DNA of 64,000 bases from Adiantum capillus-veneris (Eukaryota; Streptophyta; Polypodiopsida; Polypodiales; Pteridaceae): NCBI GenBank assembly GCA_014529385.2, contig CM043952.1:58302119-58366118 (forward strand), written 5' to 3'. The notes under the pieces were generated by a model. The model worked only from the letters and a program-made list of their open reading frames with translations. It was not told the DNA's origin and searched no databases. Shown here piece after piece: positions 36,460 to 47,639 of this stretch; the stretch's first letter is position 1, and each line of letters starts with the position of its first letter. Made by a program: the position numbers and the translations under genes.

Positions 36460-36705
36460 GTGGGAAGGTTAAGTCTTCTACTTCAGTGGGGTAGCTTGAA
36501 TTTTGGTTTGGACGCTCACAATACTTTATCTCATTTTAGAGTCTTACCCATAGGAGTGTCTGATGGAATTTTAGGAATGGGTTGGCTTAAGGCCAATGAT
36601 GCTCACATACATTACAAAAATGCTTTATTGACTTTTGTAAATGAGTGGAATTCCAGAGTTACAATTATCAAAAAATGGAGGAAACCTAAACTTCAACTAG
36701 GGTAA
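36460..36705 (+). pseudogene. pro: Ty3 protease C-terminal fragment
   Basis: VLPIGVSDGILGMGWLKAND followed by the strand HIHYKNALLTFVNE is the second half of a Ty3 retropepsin, including the ILGMxWL flap-side motif. The active-site half is missing. It lies 100 bases after the gag fragment, so the zinc-knuckle part has been deleted. Confidence 0.7.
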
Positions 36706-36710
36706 AGGGG

Positions 36711-38183
36711 CCATTTGTTGGACGGGGCCCAGATTAAAGCCAAAAGTAAAAATTTGCCGGGGTCCAATTTAAGGACTCATCACAACATATTAAAGTAAAA
36801 AAAATAAACGTGGTCTTACGAGTAGCAACTAGAGACCTTCTGGAACCAAAAAACAAGCCCTCTCTCCCAGCGACTAGTGTCGTTCCTACATGAATAACAA
36901 GACAAAACATCTCAGCAATCATGACAACAACGCTTAGATTCCCACTACCTCTCTCAAGAACTGACACCTCCTCTCTCATGAATTCAAGCAATTATGTTCA
37001 TTAACTACAGACTGTTCATTAAACTGAATGCCGTTGTTCATTACGTTTTTTACATTATCAAACATAATTCAGCGCATTCAAACAAAAGTATTGGCGCCAA
37101 GAAGTTGCGTGGCTCCCCTAGATATGGGGAAACCATAAAAGATGAAGCAAAATCAGCAATTCATCTCTCTATTACACTTCTCTTATCAACCTCATCACCA
37201 TCAAGCTCTCTGCTGCACTTCTCTTATCCCAGCCATTCATGATTGAGGAAAATCAACGTTGTGTTTTCTCTGCTTGTGAGTCTTTAGACTACCTCTACAG
37301 CATCATGCGCACACACTTACTTTCTTCCCTGTCATGTCACAACCATGTTAGAGGCATGGATCATTCAGAAGTAGTCAAAACCTACACCTACATACCATGA
37401 ACTGAGCATATTGCAGCTGCTGCAATCACCAGCACAATCATCAAAGCACGTTTCCCTTATCAAGACCACATTGGAGCTTCAGATCATCATAGCCACAACA
37501 ACAATCAAAGATAATATTATGCACTCTTGATGGCCTCCATAGCTCCATGTGAGTGCAAAAGTTGTTTGATAGAAAGACACCCAGAACTTGCAAACTTCCT
37601 TTGCACTTCCACTTTGGTTCATCGGAGCGGCAGTCGAGTTTGTTGTTGCGGACGTGTGCATGTAAATCCCTCATTTCTCTGCACTATTCCTAGAAAGCAA
37701 GCCCCCTTCATATCTCCAAAAACCCAAAATATTCAGCTCAGTCAGAGAAAAGGCAAGCTACTAGCCCTCAAACAATTCCTCCTCGAGTTACCAAAAAGAA
37801 ATTTTCAGTGAAAGAGTACGAAAACTTTCTTCAAGATTATCAAGAATAAGTCAACAAGTTTCTATTGAGGAGACAAATCTCACATTTCCAGTGTAAGTCT
37901 TCTCCTTCTTTTCTTCATAGAGTGCATGTGTAAGTTTTTTATTTCGTACCCTTTTCTCTTCCCTTTTTTTGCAAGTTTTATGGTTTATAATCTTTGATCT
38001 TCACAGCCATACGTAGTTTCATGCTTCCTTTTCTCTTCATTTTTGTATGTGAGTTTATGTTTTATGCTCTTTCATCTTCATAGTCATTAGTAGTTTCTGA
38101 TTCTTTTTCTTACATTTAGGCCATTCTTAATACAATCTTTACAAATTGATTGTGTTGCTAACAATCTGATATTTGAATAGGTC
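36711..38183. other. Unassigned region before the pogo-like transposase
   Basis: About 1.5 kb with no recognised coding domain. It may contain untranslated exons and an intron of the transposase gene (pyrimidine-rich stretches at 37880-38000 and an acceptor-like AATAG before ATG 38184). No convincing terminal inverted repeat of a pogo element was found. Confidence 0.4.
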
Positions 38184-39640
38184 ATGGCAAAGAGAGTGAC
38201 AAGACCCAAACGCAATACTAAAGGCAAAACCTTGTCTTCGACAAAAAAATCCGTCCACTTCACCGTCCTTGAGAGTCAATCAGAAAAGCAAAAATTGAAG
38301 ATGCACAAAGGCCTCAAAAACAACAGCTCCTCTTGCACAAGAAGCAAGAGTCGGATTTCCAAAATTGGTGATTCAAGAGCCGATTGCGCAGACTGGAGAG
38401 CTTGTTACGAATGATGAAGATAAAGCAAGAAAGCAGAGAAAGAAACCATTGAAGCGAAGTTCACTACCATGGACAGAAGAGGATATGACCAAGGCTCTTG
38501 CTGCTTGCGAAGAAGGACTTTCTTTACAAAAATGCTCAATTCAGTTTGGCATCAGTAAATCTACTATAGCAAACTGGGAGGAAGGAAGAACATGCAAGAA
38601 AAGACGAGGTCCTGAGACCATGCTTTCATCAGAATAAGAGGAAGCTTTATTAAAGTGGATATTTCTCAAATGTGATTCTGGGCATGGAGTTTCAGTCATA
38701 GATGTGAAACTGAAGGTTGTTGAAATGTGTCAAACGAGGCACACACTTTTCACCAATGGTATCCCTGGGAAAAGCTGGTGGCTTGCCTTTCAAAAGCGCC
38801 ATCCAGGATTATTCTTTCGATTCTCTGAAGGGTTAGATCAATCAAGAGCTATGAGATTTTGGCCAGATATTGTGAAGACATTACATGACAACTTGTCCAA
38901 GCTTTATGCTGAAAACAGTTATCCACCTACAAATATTTGGAATGCAGATGAGACAGGATTCCAAGGATCCAGGGACAAAGGCATTAAAATTCTGACAAGA
39001 AAAGGGACAAAGTCAGTTTATGGAATAACATGTGATTCACGAGAGTGGATGACTGTTTTATGATGTGTAAATGCAGCTGGTCATTCTATTCCATCATATT
39101 ATATTTTCAAAGGTAGCAAATTCAAGAGCAATTACGTTCAACACTGTGAGCCACGTGCAGCTATGGCAATGCAACGTAAGGCATGGATGACGGGCGAACT
39201 ATTCCAGGCATGGATGGATCACTTCAAAAAGGCAATAAGCCAAGACATGGGTTTTCAGAACAGACATTTATTGGTCCTTGATGGACATGGAAGCCATGTC
39301 TCTTTAGAGGTAGTCACAAGTGCCTATGATTCAGGAATTGACAATGTAACTTTGCCAGAACATACATCCCATAAGCTACAACCTTTAGATGTGTCAGTTT
39401 TCAAATCTCTCAAGACACATTTTCGCAAAGAGAGAGACATATGGCAAGAAAGGAGAGCTCGATAGTAAAAGTGAATTGGCCTCAATTTCATCAAAAGCTT
39501 TAACATTGTCTTTCTCAGAAGAAAACATCAAAGCAGGCTTCAGGGCTACAGGAATTTGGCCACATAATGCAAATGTTGTGAAATTTGAAGGTATGCCATG
39601 CAATCATATGTCAATAGTTGAGGAGAACGGCAATCATTTT
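38184..39640 (+). pseudogene. Pogo/Tigger-type (DDE_1) transposase
   Basis: Starts MAKRVTRPKRNTKGKTL with a basic N-terminus, then after a frameshift the psq-type helix-turn-helix (ALAACEEGLSLQKCSIQFG, then SKSTIANWEEGRT). A CENP-B/Tc5-like segment (GKSWWLAFQKRHPGLFFR) follows, then the DDE_1 domain with NADETGFQ, LVLDGHGSH and TSHKLQPLDVSVFKSLK supplying the three acidic positions. The C-terminal ENIKAGFRATGIWPHN block is at about 39525. Stops at 38635, 39061 and 39463 and two frameshifts make it a pseudogene. It would bind element ends and cut and paste DNA. It is cut by the copia fragment. Confidence 0.88.
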
Positions 39641-39753
39641 CATGATAACGAATCTCAAGTACCAAACACTCCACCCATGCGTGTTTTTGGCTGTTTGGCA
39701 TATGCTTTGGTGCCACAAGTGCAGCGCAGAAAATTGGATGATAAGGCTGTCAA

Positions 39754-41688
39754 ATGTATCATCCGCAAACAAAACGTATTCTGGTTTCACGGGATGTAGT
39801 GTTTGTGGAAGACTCTGTTCAACCCTTGCTGTCATGTACTAGAGACAATAATGTAAGCTCACAGGACATTTATGACACTTTGTTGCCTCTTTTCAGTGGT
39901 GGAAATACGAATGTAAGTTCCAATGAGGCAAATGTACAGCCTATTACTGATGCAGATGTACATGATGTACTTGATGAGGAAAGGGCTGAAAATGAGCAGG
40001 CTAGAGGTATGCCAAAATGGCTGGTGCACACTTTGCGTGACAGTAAATTGGATGCACCTTTATCTAGTCGTACTCGTTCAGGCTCTCGCCATGCATCTTA
40101 TGCATCAGATTGTTATGCTTTGGCTGTGTCTAGTTTACATGATGTTGAGGAGCCTCTGTCTTTTGATGAAGCACAAAATTCAGAAAATTGGATTGCTGCC
40201 ATGAAATCAGAATATGATGCACTAATAGAGAATGACACATGGACTTTATGTGATTTGCCTCCTGGCAAAAAGGCCATTGGTACGAAGTGGGTTTACAAGT
40301 TGAAACGCAAGCCGGATGGTGAGATCGATCGCCATAAGGCTCGACTTGTTGCAAAGGGTTATGCACAACAAAAAGGCATAGATTATGGAGAGACTTTTGC
40401 TCCCACTTGTCGTATGACTACTGTGCGTTTTCTATGTGCATTGGCAGCTCATTTTGGTTGGGATGTACATCAATCAGACATTGTTACTGCTTTCTTGAAT
40501 GGTGACATATTTGAGGAAGTTTATGTAACGCAGCCTCGCGGTTTTGTCATAAAAGGACAAGAGGACAAAGTGTGCAAATGTAAGAAGGATTTGTATGGGT
40601 TGAAGCAATCTCCTCGTGCTTGGTATGAGAAAGCTGACACTCATTTGGTTAAACGAGGCTTTCGTAACAGTCCAACAGAAAGCACATTGTATGTAAAGCG
40701 TGAGGATGATGTATTTCTCATTGTGTTTCTTTATGTTGATGATTTGTTGATCACTGGACCAAATGAGAGACATATTGCTGAATTTAAGGCTGATTTGAAT
40801 GCTACTTTCAAGATGAAAGATTTGGGGTTGTTGCATCATTACTTGGGTATACAGTTTAAGCAGTGTGATGGTGGTATTGCCTTGTGTCAGAAAAGTTACA
40901 TAGAGACATTGCTATGTAAGTTTGGACTTGAGGATTGCAAACCTATTGCCACTCCCATGGAAACAGGTTTGAAGTTGAGTCTACATGATGCTGGCGATCC
41001 TGCTGATGTCACTCTTTACCAAACTGCTGTTGGCTGCCTCATTTATGTATGCAACACGAGGCCAGATATTCAGTTTGCAGTCTCGCAGGTCAGCAGATTT
41101 ATGCATAGCCCAGGGTCTAAGCATTGGCAGGCTGTCAAGAGGATTTTCCGCTACCTTAGTGGCACTTTACATCTTGGCTTGTTTTATCCCAAGGGGGGAT
41201 CATTGCCGCCAGACTTACATGCTTTTTCGGACTCAGATTGGGCTGGTTGTTTTGACACGCGAGTGTCCACAAGTGGTTTTTGTTTCATGCTTGGCAGTTC
41301 ATGTATATCATGGTTGAGCAAGAAGCAACCTACTGTGGCCACTTCGAGTTGTGAGGCTGAGTACAGGGCAGTCTTCACAGCTACGGTTGAGTGTGTATGG
41401 CTCAGACGCCTTATGGCTGACTTGGGTGTTGGACATGACACTGCCAACACTATCTACACTGACAGTCAGAGCGCATTGGCAGTTGCGAGGAACCCAGTTT
41501 TTCATGCTCGCACAAAGCACATTGAGGTGCATTACCACTATGTCAGGGAGAGGCTCTCAACAGGAGAGATCAGCTTGGCTTATGTGCCAACACAGGACAA
41601 CCTTGCAGATCTTTTCACAAAGGCATTGTCTCGTGAGAAGCTTGAAGCTTTTCGCAAAGCTTTGGGCTTACTCCCCTTTGTGGACTGA
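39754..41688 (+). CDS. pol: Copia integrase tail, reverse transcriptase and RNase H (truncated polyprotein)
   Basis: An open frame of 644 codons; the first Met is internal to the original polyprotein. It begins with the integrase tail YHPQTKRILVSRDVVF; a short piece between VKCI and YHPQ is lost, shifting frame. RT blocks are WIAAMKSEYDALIENDTWTL, GTKWVYKLKRKPDGEID, VHQSDIVTAFLNGDIFEEVY, LYGLKQSPRAWYEK and LYVDDLLITG with both aspartates. RNase H has FSDSDWAGCFDTR, SSCEAEYRAVF, YTDSQSALAVARN and DNLADLFTKAL. RT and RNase H look intact, yet there is no promoter-bearing 5' LTR, gag or integrase core, so it cannot move alone. Confidence 0.92.
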   Translation: MYHPQTKRILVSRDVVFVEDSVQPLLSCTRDNNVSSQDIYDTLLPLFSGGNTNVSSNEANVQPITDADVHDVLDEERAENEQARGMPKWLVHTLRDSKLDAPLSSRTRSGSRHASYASDCYALAVSSLHDVEEPLSFDEAQNSENWIAAMKSEYDALIENDTWTLCDLPPGKKAIGTKWVYKLKRKPDGEIDRHKARLVAKGYAQQKGIDYGETFAPTCRMTTVRFLCALAAHFGWDVHQSDIVTAFLNGDIFEEVYVTQPRGFVIKGQEDKVCKCKKDLYGLKQSPRAWYEKADTHLVKRGFRNSPTESTLYVKREDDVFLIVFLYVDDLLITGPNERHIAEFKADLNATFKMKDLGLLHHYLGIQFKQCDGGIALCQKSYIETLLCKFGLEDCKPIATPMETGLKLSLHDAGDPADVTLYQTAVGCLIYVCNTRPDIQFAVSQVSRFMHSPGSKHWQAVKRIFRYLSGTLHLGLFYPKGGSLPPDLHAFSDSDWAGCFDTRVSTSGFCFMLGSSCISWLSKKQPTVATSSCEAEYRAVFTATVECVWLRRLMADLGVGHDTANTIYTDSQSALAVARNPVFHARTKHIEVHYHYVRERLSTGEISLAYVPTQDNLADLFTKALSREKLEAFRKALGLLPFVD

Positions 41689-41763
41689 TCCTGTCCTCAG
41701 GGCCTGGCACTTCCCTTTACTCATGTGCCAGCTCTCGTTCACCGCATCACTCCAGGGGGGATT

Positions 41764-41990
41764 TGTTACCATATACATGTGGTAGTGATGTGTGTGAACA
41801 CACTAGTACCGCCGGGGCATTTTTTCCCTCTTTAGGAGGTTTTTTCCCCCGTGCATTGTATATACGCCCATCACTCTAGGGCTATCTATCTTTCCATTGC
41901 ACACTAAGTAACACACTCTCTATTGTGTGCCTTGAGCTTCCTTCATCTTCTCCAAGCTGTGTGTGTTTCTCTGCAACCCTAATTCCAACA
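41764..41990 (+). repeat. Copia 3' LTR, 227 bp
   Basis: Begins TGTTACCATATACATG after the tract CCAGGGGGGATT and ends AATTCCAACA. TGTATATACG near 41857 may act as TATA. The next bases (AAATG) are the candidate target duplication; its partner is lost with the 5' end. Confidence 0.85.
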
Positions 41991-42964
41991 AAATGATACC
42001 CATCCACCACTCCCCAAGTGGTGCGAGCTCCCTGCCTCTACTCGCGCTCTGGCTGCATCCTTTTGTTGCTTCCACTTGTCGGGATTCTCGCGCGTTGCTT
42101 TCTTTGCATTCTTCCAATCTTCTTTGGCCAGCCAATCTGGCCTGTTCCACCCATGCTTGATTGCTTTTTGCACTTCGGAATGCTTGTGTTTGCAGTATTC
42201 GCGCATTCGAATCTTCATCAGGTCTTCATTGAAGCGCTGATCCCGTGTTGGAACGGGAAACTCATCATGAAGTATGCTGATGACTCTGTTTTTTAAATCA
42301 CTTGGTACTTCACTCCATTTGTTTAGTATGTAGTGTCTAAACAGCTGAGAGCAAAGACCACGCATGCGTGAGATCACCTTCTTGCCGTCATCATCCATGA
42401 TGATGCCGCCGCTGAAGTCGACGGAGTAAGGCAAGCCCTCTAGCCGGTGACGCGTGAACCTGGGTGTCCCGAGAGGGGTCTCTAGCGGCGTGTCGATGGG
42501 GGTACGGACGTCAGGTGTCTCCACCGGCGTCTGGGCCCTGAAGCGAGGAGTGTCGAGTGGGGTGGCTCCTGGCAGAGTAGGTAGAGGTGTGTAGCTGCTA
42601 GGAACAGTCAGCCGCGCAAAACCTGGCGTAGATGGCGATGTTGTGGCTGGTGTGGGGTCGGGCAAAGAAGGGGAGGGTAAAGAGCCTCGTCGAACATGAG
42701 GCGGTGTGGAGGCATCGGTGGAGGAATCCCCACAACAACCGCCACCACCACCACTAGAGCGTCGGTGTCTAGACGAGTGTGAAGACCGTCTCGTCGATGC
42801 CGAAGCTTCGGAGCGCGCCGAATGCTCCGAAAGAGAGGGAGATGCCGATGGAGTAGGAACGCGCGATGATGCGCCAGAGCGATGACGCTCCACGTACCAG
42901 TGTCTCTGTTGCGGTGACAAAGAAGAAAGAAACTCCTCATCATCCATACCTGCATTAAACACAC
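41991..42964 (-). pseudogene. CACTA second gene, Transposase_24-like (TNPA-type) protein
   Basis: Start chosen at an ATG near 42948 giving MDDEEFLSSLSPQQRHWYVE; longer open sequence upstream has no domain. The N-terminal half is Ser/Pro/Thr-rich. The C-terminal part (FSGGIIMDDDGKKVISRMRG through FRHYILNKWSEVPSDLKNR to WNRPDWLAKEDWKNAKKATR) is the plant Transposase_24 (Ptta/En-Spm) region. Such proteins bind sub-terminal repeats and help the main transposase. The gene is cut at 41991 by the copia LTR, so the C-terminus is replaced by a few LTR-encoded residues. Confidence 0.8.
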
Positions 42965-43219
42965 GAATATTTAAACTTAATATTGAATGAATAGAGTAGA
43001 CAATGACGCAAAGATTGTTAAATACAATGACGTAATGACGCATATAAATACAATGACGCAGTGAATTGAGTGATAGAAGAGGCAAGTCGAAAACTCAAAA
43101 TTTTCAATCAAAAGATGTGAGCGCGAGTAGAAAAGAGCGTTATACACCATGGAAGGTACTTAGAGAGCCAGAGCTTTTACAACACGGAGCAAAATTGTTC
43201 AAATACAATATTTGTGGCT

Positions 43220-43831
43220 TTAAGAGATCTCTCTTAAATCCTCGCATAACTCAGTATAACTTCCTATATCTATATAGAGCTCTCCGTTTAAACACATATC
43301 CTTTGTTTCATTTTGTAGCTCCTCTGCATGCACCCCATATAGAGTAGTAGCATCTTGATGCTCGTCTGGCACCACCGCAGCGGCTTCTGATTGAGCATCT
43401 TCTCTGATCTCCTCCATTGATGCCGTTGTGATTGGCACATGGTAGCCTTCATACATCCTTGCACTACGAGGGGCTACCTCTATGACGTACCACCAGTTTG
43501 ATGTAGACTTTGTAGGATGAAATATTACCTGCCAGAGCCACATAACTTACATGAGAGATTTCAAGCACATAAGTTGTAAAAGGGGGATGTTAACTATTTA
43601 CATACTTACTTGTTCACAATGCTCGGGTAGTACGAAAGTGTCTCTTAGGTCAGTCCATTTCTTAGTAGAATCCACCTCAAGAAAACCAGACTCTCCTCTA
43701 CGCATAGTAGCGTTGCGACCCTCCATGATTATCTTGAACCATTGCACGTCGAACAAGTCAACAAAAAATCCTCTGTAATCGATCCTCAAAATCTCTTGTA
43801 GCGTGCCAAAGTAAGTGAGTTCCGCCACCAC
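43220..43831 (-). pseudogene. CACTA transposase C-terminal region with DUF4216
   Basis: Two exons: 43831-43598 (GTLQEILRIDYRGFFVDLFD, typical of DUF4216, continuing to VLPEHCEQV) and 43543-43220 (WQVIFHPTKSTSNWWYVIE). The gap has intron-like borders. DUF4216 regularly follows Transposase_21 in plant CACTA transposases; its biochemical role is not known. It ends in an acidic tail and stop. Confidence 0.78.
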
Positions 43832-44025
43832 AGGATCTGCATCAGAGGAACGTGGTCGACTAGACTGTTAAAATTTTGCCATGATTCCACAATCTTGAGT
43901 AAAACGCTTTTTGTCGATCCGTTCCACCCTAAAATGTTGACCTTTACACCATGCTGCTGTGTATGACTTATACTACAACGAACAAAGATTATGAGTGGCC
44001 GTTCAAACGTTTAGAAATAAAGTCA

Positions 44026-44853
44026 CTAGCTAGTCGTACATTGCAAACTTACCTTGGTCGCGCAACCCCGAGAGTACTCCCACTCTTCCTCAGTCACTTC
44101 GTCACCGCATTGTTGTGCGCTTTTCAATTGGTTGTGCAACCATCTTAAGCTCATGAATGTTGGTAGGCTTTCCAGAACCGTCGGATAGTGCATCGGTGGT
44201 CGTCTTCCCCGTCTCCACTCGATTCGTGCCCTTTGTCGCTCTTGCTTTGCATCCTCATATTGTGAAATCCACTTTTGCATCACTGGATTGTGAAGCATGC
44301 AAAATCGGTTGATTTTAGCCTCTAGATATTCCGTCATCTTCTTCTCAACACCGAGATTGCACATGACAATCCCAGATATGCGCTCATCATCTATGGTTCG
44401 CCATAGCGTGTCCCGGGCTTTATCAAATCCGTCTAGACACTCTCCAATGTACACTAGGGACTCTGATACCAACCAACCTTCTGCCATGCTACCCTCCGGA
44501 CGTGCCTTTTGACGCACATATCCCTTAAGCGTTTTCATGAAACGTTCTAAGAAGAACATCCATCTGGAATGAACTGTGCCAGCTATTTCCACCTCATCAA
44601 CTATGTGAACAAGAAGATGCACCTGAATGGTTAGCATGGTAGTAGGAAAATGTTTCTCAAACATGCAACCAAGCTCCGCAGCATTTAGTTTGGCGAATGG
44701 TATGGAGTCTACATTGATCTCCTTTTGTGAGATCCATTGCACCAGCTTTGCAAGTTTGTAGATTGTGTTACGGATGTCGAGAGACAAACATCCCTCAATG
44801 GCAACCGGTAAAATAAACTGTAAAGTATGTGTAGCAATGATATTAAAGTCCAC
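44026..44853 (-). pseudogene. CACTA transposase, middle/C-terminal DUF4218-like region
   Basis: The frame contains HTLQFILPVAIEGCLSLDIR, AELGCMFEKHFPTTMLTIQ, HLLVHIVDEVEIAGTVHSRW and MFFLERFMKTLKGYVRQKAR, a conserved block that follows Transposase_21 in plant CACTA proteins (DUF4218-type). It is joined by introns to neighbouring exons. No stop within 275 codons, so this exon looks intact. Confidence 0.82.
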
Positions 44854-44879
44854 ACTTTATGCAATGATATTAAAGTCCA

Positions 44880-45806
44880 CTATGAGCGTACCTGACACAT
44901 TTTATGCCAATCGTGTGACTTCAAACCGGTAAGCTTTCCTTCTTTAGTAAAACACGTTCGGAGCAAGTGCATTACGCCAGTAGGGGTCCGCAAAGATCGA
45001 ATGGTCTCTTTTACTTTGCGTTCTTGGGCTCCTGTGAAAATCCATGGTGCTTTAGGGAGTTTTATCGATCCATCAGACGCTGTTTGTGGCCAATATTGCT
45101 CCATACGATCCACATTTCTAAGGTCAACTCTGGCTCCCAAAGTATCTTTCTTGCCGGTCAGATGGTCCACATTTTATGATATTAAAGTCCACATTTTATG
45201 CCAATCGTGTGACTTCAAACCGGTAAGCTTTCCTTCTTTAGTAAAACACATTCGGAGCGAGTGCATTACGCCAGTAGGGGTCCGCAAAGATCGAATGGTC
45301 TCTTTTACTTTGCGTTCTTGGGCTCCTGTGAAAATCCATGGTGCTTTAGGGAGTTTTATCGATCCATCAGACGCTGTTTGCGACCAATATTGCTCCATAC
45401 GATCCACATTTTTAAGGTCAACTCTAGCTCCCAAAGTATCTTTCTTGCCGGTCAGATGGTCCCATAGTAGATTACCCACATTCTTGAATATGTGCATTGG
45501 ATCGAGCAAGTGATTGATCATGAGTCGGGGCCAGTATGGTAACTCGTACCATAGAGATAGTCTCTTCATCCCTGGAGGCAATCCGTCATCGCACATCTCT
45601 TTCTGCTCTAACCATGCTTGTGCAGACATCCTTGGTGGCTCTCTTCCCAAAAAGCCATCGCGTAACACATGATTCTCTGGAAGATACGCTTGATGACCTT
45701 CGTAGATTTGCTTCTTCAGTGAGGGCACCCTACGTGCATTCAGTCTAGGTCCACATGTGACACATGCTCTGTATCCGCTTGTTTGAAGCCCTGCATGTAT
45801 ACACAT
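44880..45806 (-). pseudogene. CACTA transposase, Transposase_21 domain part 2, with internal duplication
   Basis: 45806-45174 continues Transposase_21 with TSGYRACVTCGPRLNARRVP, YLPENHVLRDGF, INHLLDPMHIFKNVGNLLWD and APWIFTGAQERKVKETI. An approximately 294-bp stretch (45193-45466) is repeated at 44899-45172, repeating the WDHLTGKKDTLG to LKSHDWHKM coding segment. This tandem duplication disrupts the exon and would give a defective protein unless spliced around. Confidence 0.85.
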
Positions 45807-45838
45807 GATAATAGATCAACTATGGGAAAAAACAAGAT

Positions 45839-46621
45839 TTACAGTGTCTGAGTGAGGAGTGTCAATAGATCACCTGAGCATTCTGTTAGCCCGGGATAGT
45901 CATGCATGGTCCACATTAGAATGCCTCTGATCAAAGCATTCCGTCGTCCTATGTGTCGGCTCATATCCACCACCTCTATGCCAATCCACAATTGTTGTAG
46001 CTCTTCCAATAGTGGACGAAGATACACATCCATATTCTCCACTTTATATCGCCCTGGCACAATCAAGCTTAGCCATAGGTGCCCCTTCTTTGTAGTCAAC
46101 CACGGGGGAATGTTGTAGTTGACGATGACAACGGGCCATACACTGTAAGATGTTGATCTTTGACCAAATGGATTTACGCCATCCATAGCCAGGCCTAAGC
46201 GCAAATTTCGAGCTTCCCTGGCAAAATCCGACCATGTTCCATCTATATGTTTCCAGGCTGCGCAATCTGCAGGAATTCGTAGCACACCATCTGAAGATTT
46301 TTTCTCCTCATGCCATGATGCTAGGGCGGCCATGGACTTACATTCGAAGAAATGCTTGATGCGAGGAAGCAGAGGAAAATGTCGCAAAACCTTTTGTGGA
46401 ATTTTTGTCCCATGGAGATCTACTCGATATCTTTCGGAATCACATTTCGGACACTTCTCCATGTCTATGTATTCCCCTCTGAAAAGAATGCAGTCATTAG
46501 GACAAGCGTGGATAGAATTGTAATCCATCCCCAAGTTTCGCAAAATCTTTCTTGCTTCATCTCGGGAATCTGGCATCACATTGTCAGCTCGTAGTATGTG
46601 CTCTTTAAGCAATCTACACAA
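45839..46621 (-). pseudogene. CACTA transposase, Transposase_21 domain part 1
   Basis: A 260-codon open exon: LGMDYNSIHACPNDCILFRG, the zinc-like MEKCPKCDSERY, FPLLPRIKHFFECKSMAALA, NLRLGLAMDGVNPFGQRSTS and WPVVIVNYNIPPWLTTKKG, ending MWTMHDYPGLTECSG before an intron. This is the classic core of plant CACTA transposases, which cut the element at its CACTA ends and bind the TIRs. Confidence 0.9.
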
Positions 46622-46705
46622 CCTAAAAATACGATACAGTCGTGTAAAAATCTATCAGATCATTATTCATTTAGAGTTTTATTAAAGTAAACTAATTGTA
46701 ATAGA

Positions 46706-47298
46706 TCACCTGAAAAGCGCTGTGATGCTAGTGTCACTCCATCCAAACTTTGCCTGCATGTTGAGAAGAACCAGGAGTGCTTTCAATCTAAACATACGTG
46801 CTCCATTATACAATGGCGTATCGGCTTCACTTTTCATATCATCATAGATAAGCCTTTCTGAATCCATGACCGTCTCGATCATTTCATCAATCTCGGGCTC
46901 AAACATTGCCTCATTGGGAATGTGCTCTACATGATCATTTCATCAATCTCGGGCTCAAACATTGCCTCGTTGGGAATGTGCTCTACATGATCATCCCCTG
47001 AGCTGTCAAAGGCTACATCTTGTGGCCTCACATATGCTGCTTGACCAAAGCGCCTGCGAACACGTCTATTGGGTTGCAAGATTGCTGCTTGTTGGCCAGC
47101 GTCAGAGTCTGACGAGTTATAATTGGCAACAACTCAATCTATAATAGATGGATCGAACTCGCCAAATTCACGAACGTGCTGCAAAGAAACACGTCTTGTC
47201 CATCGCACACCATGCTTGCATTGATTACAAGGACATAAGACCCTCGTTGAGAGATAGGTGTTTCGGTTGGACGGTCCCACATCCTCGTCACTACTCAT
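46706..47298 (-). pseudogene. CACTA transposase N-terminus with Transposase-associated zinc motif
   Basis: ATG at 47296-47298 opens MSSDEDVGPSNRNTYLSTRV followed by LCPCNQCKHGVRW, the CPCxxC motif of the Transposase-associated domain. A stop lies just after DPSIID. The frame then reads QQAAILQPNRRVRRRFGQ and, after a 56-bp tandem duplication (46877-46932 repeated at 46933-46988; 56 is not a multiple of 3), EPEIDEMIETVMDSERLIYD. Start choice is based on the first Met before the zinc motif. Confidence 0.75.
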
Positions 47299-47359
47299 AA
47301 TGAGGATAAAAATCTTATAACCTGGACAACAAATTTAATATTCTATTGGCATTCTTCAT

Positions 47360-47360
47360 C

Positions 47361-47408
<48 letters not shown>
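47360..47408. repeat. (CT)n microsatellite
   Basis: CT run of about 45 bases just upstream of the CACTA transposase start (minus strand: GA run in the presumed 5' leader). Confidence 0.95.
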
Positions 47409-47639
47409 CTCACATTCTCTAGTCATGTCCAATCCCCGCATACCTCGGTCTAGAGGTGCACGGAGATCAGAACCACCGGGTTATAATCTCGTCTTTATTG
47501 GTCAATACCTATGTTTGTGGGTACAAGAAATCTACAGACCCACGTCTACATGATACTGCATGTAGTGGACAAAACCCCTTTGGACCGTTCTTGCTCTTGT
47601 TACTAACTTTGAAGTTGCTGTTGAATGACTAGAGGTTGT

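Larger units (their letters stand above)
26783..36710 (+). mobile_element. Chromovirus remains with giant AT-rich LTRs
   Basis: Two near-identical direct repeats, 26783-30081 (5'-truncated) and 31626-35956, are LTRs. The first is followed at once by a tRNA-iMet primer site. The second is preceded by a chromodomain-type protein end, a stop codon and a G-rich tract. The internal region is only about 1.5 kb, so nearly all of gag-pol is deleted. The second LTR runs directly into gag and protease fragments (36003-36705) without a primer site, so that part is either an older element hit by insertion or a rearranged copy. Confidence 0.8.
39660..41990 (+). mobile_element. 5'-truncated Ty1/copia element with short 3' LTR
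   Basis: Copia integrase C-terminal sequence (RVFGCLAYALVP) begins abruptly within 39640-39675 after the transposase C-terminus, and a full RT-RNase H frame and a 227-bp LTR follow. The 5' LTR, gag, protease and integrase core are missing. The right edge abuts the CACTA transposase gene at 41991. Confidence 0.88.

Noticed and set aside
36711..36800. Terminal inverted repeat of the pogo element (GGGGCCATTTGTT region)
   Set aside because: No matching inverted copy found on the other side of the transposase.
37000..37250. 82-codon plus-strand ORF as a gene
   Set aside because: No domain; probably untranslated or intronic sequence before the pogo-like transposase.
42018..42296. Hydrophobic plus-strand frame
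   Set aside because: Shadow of the minus-strand Transposase_24-like gene.
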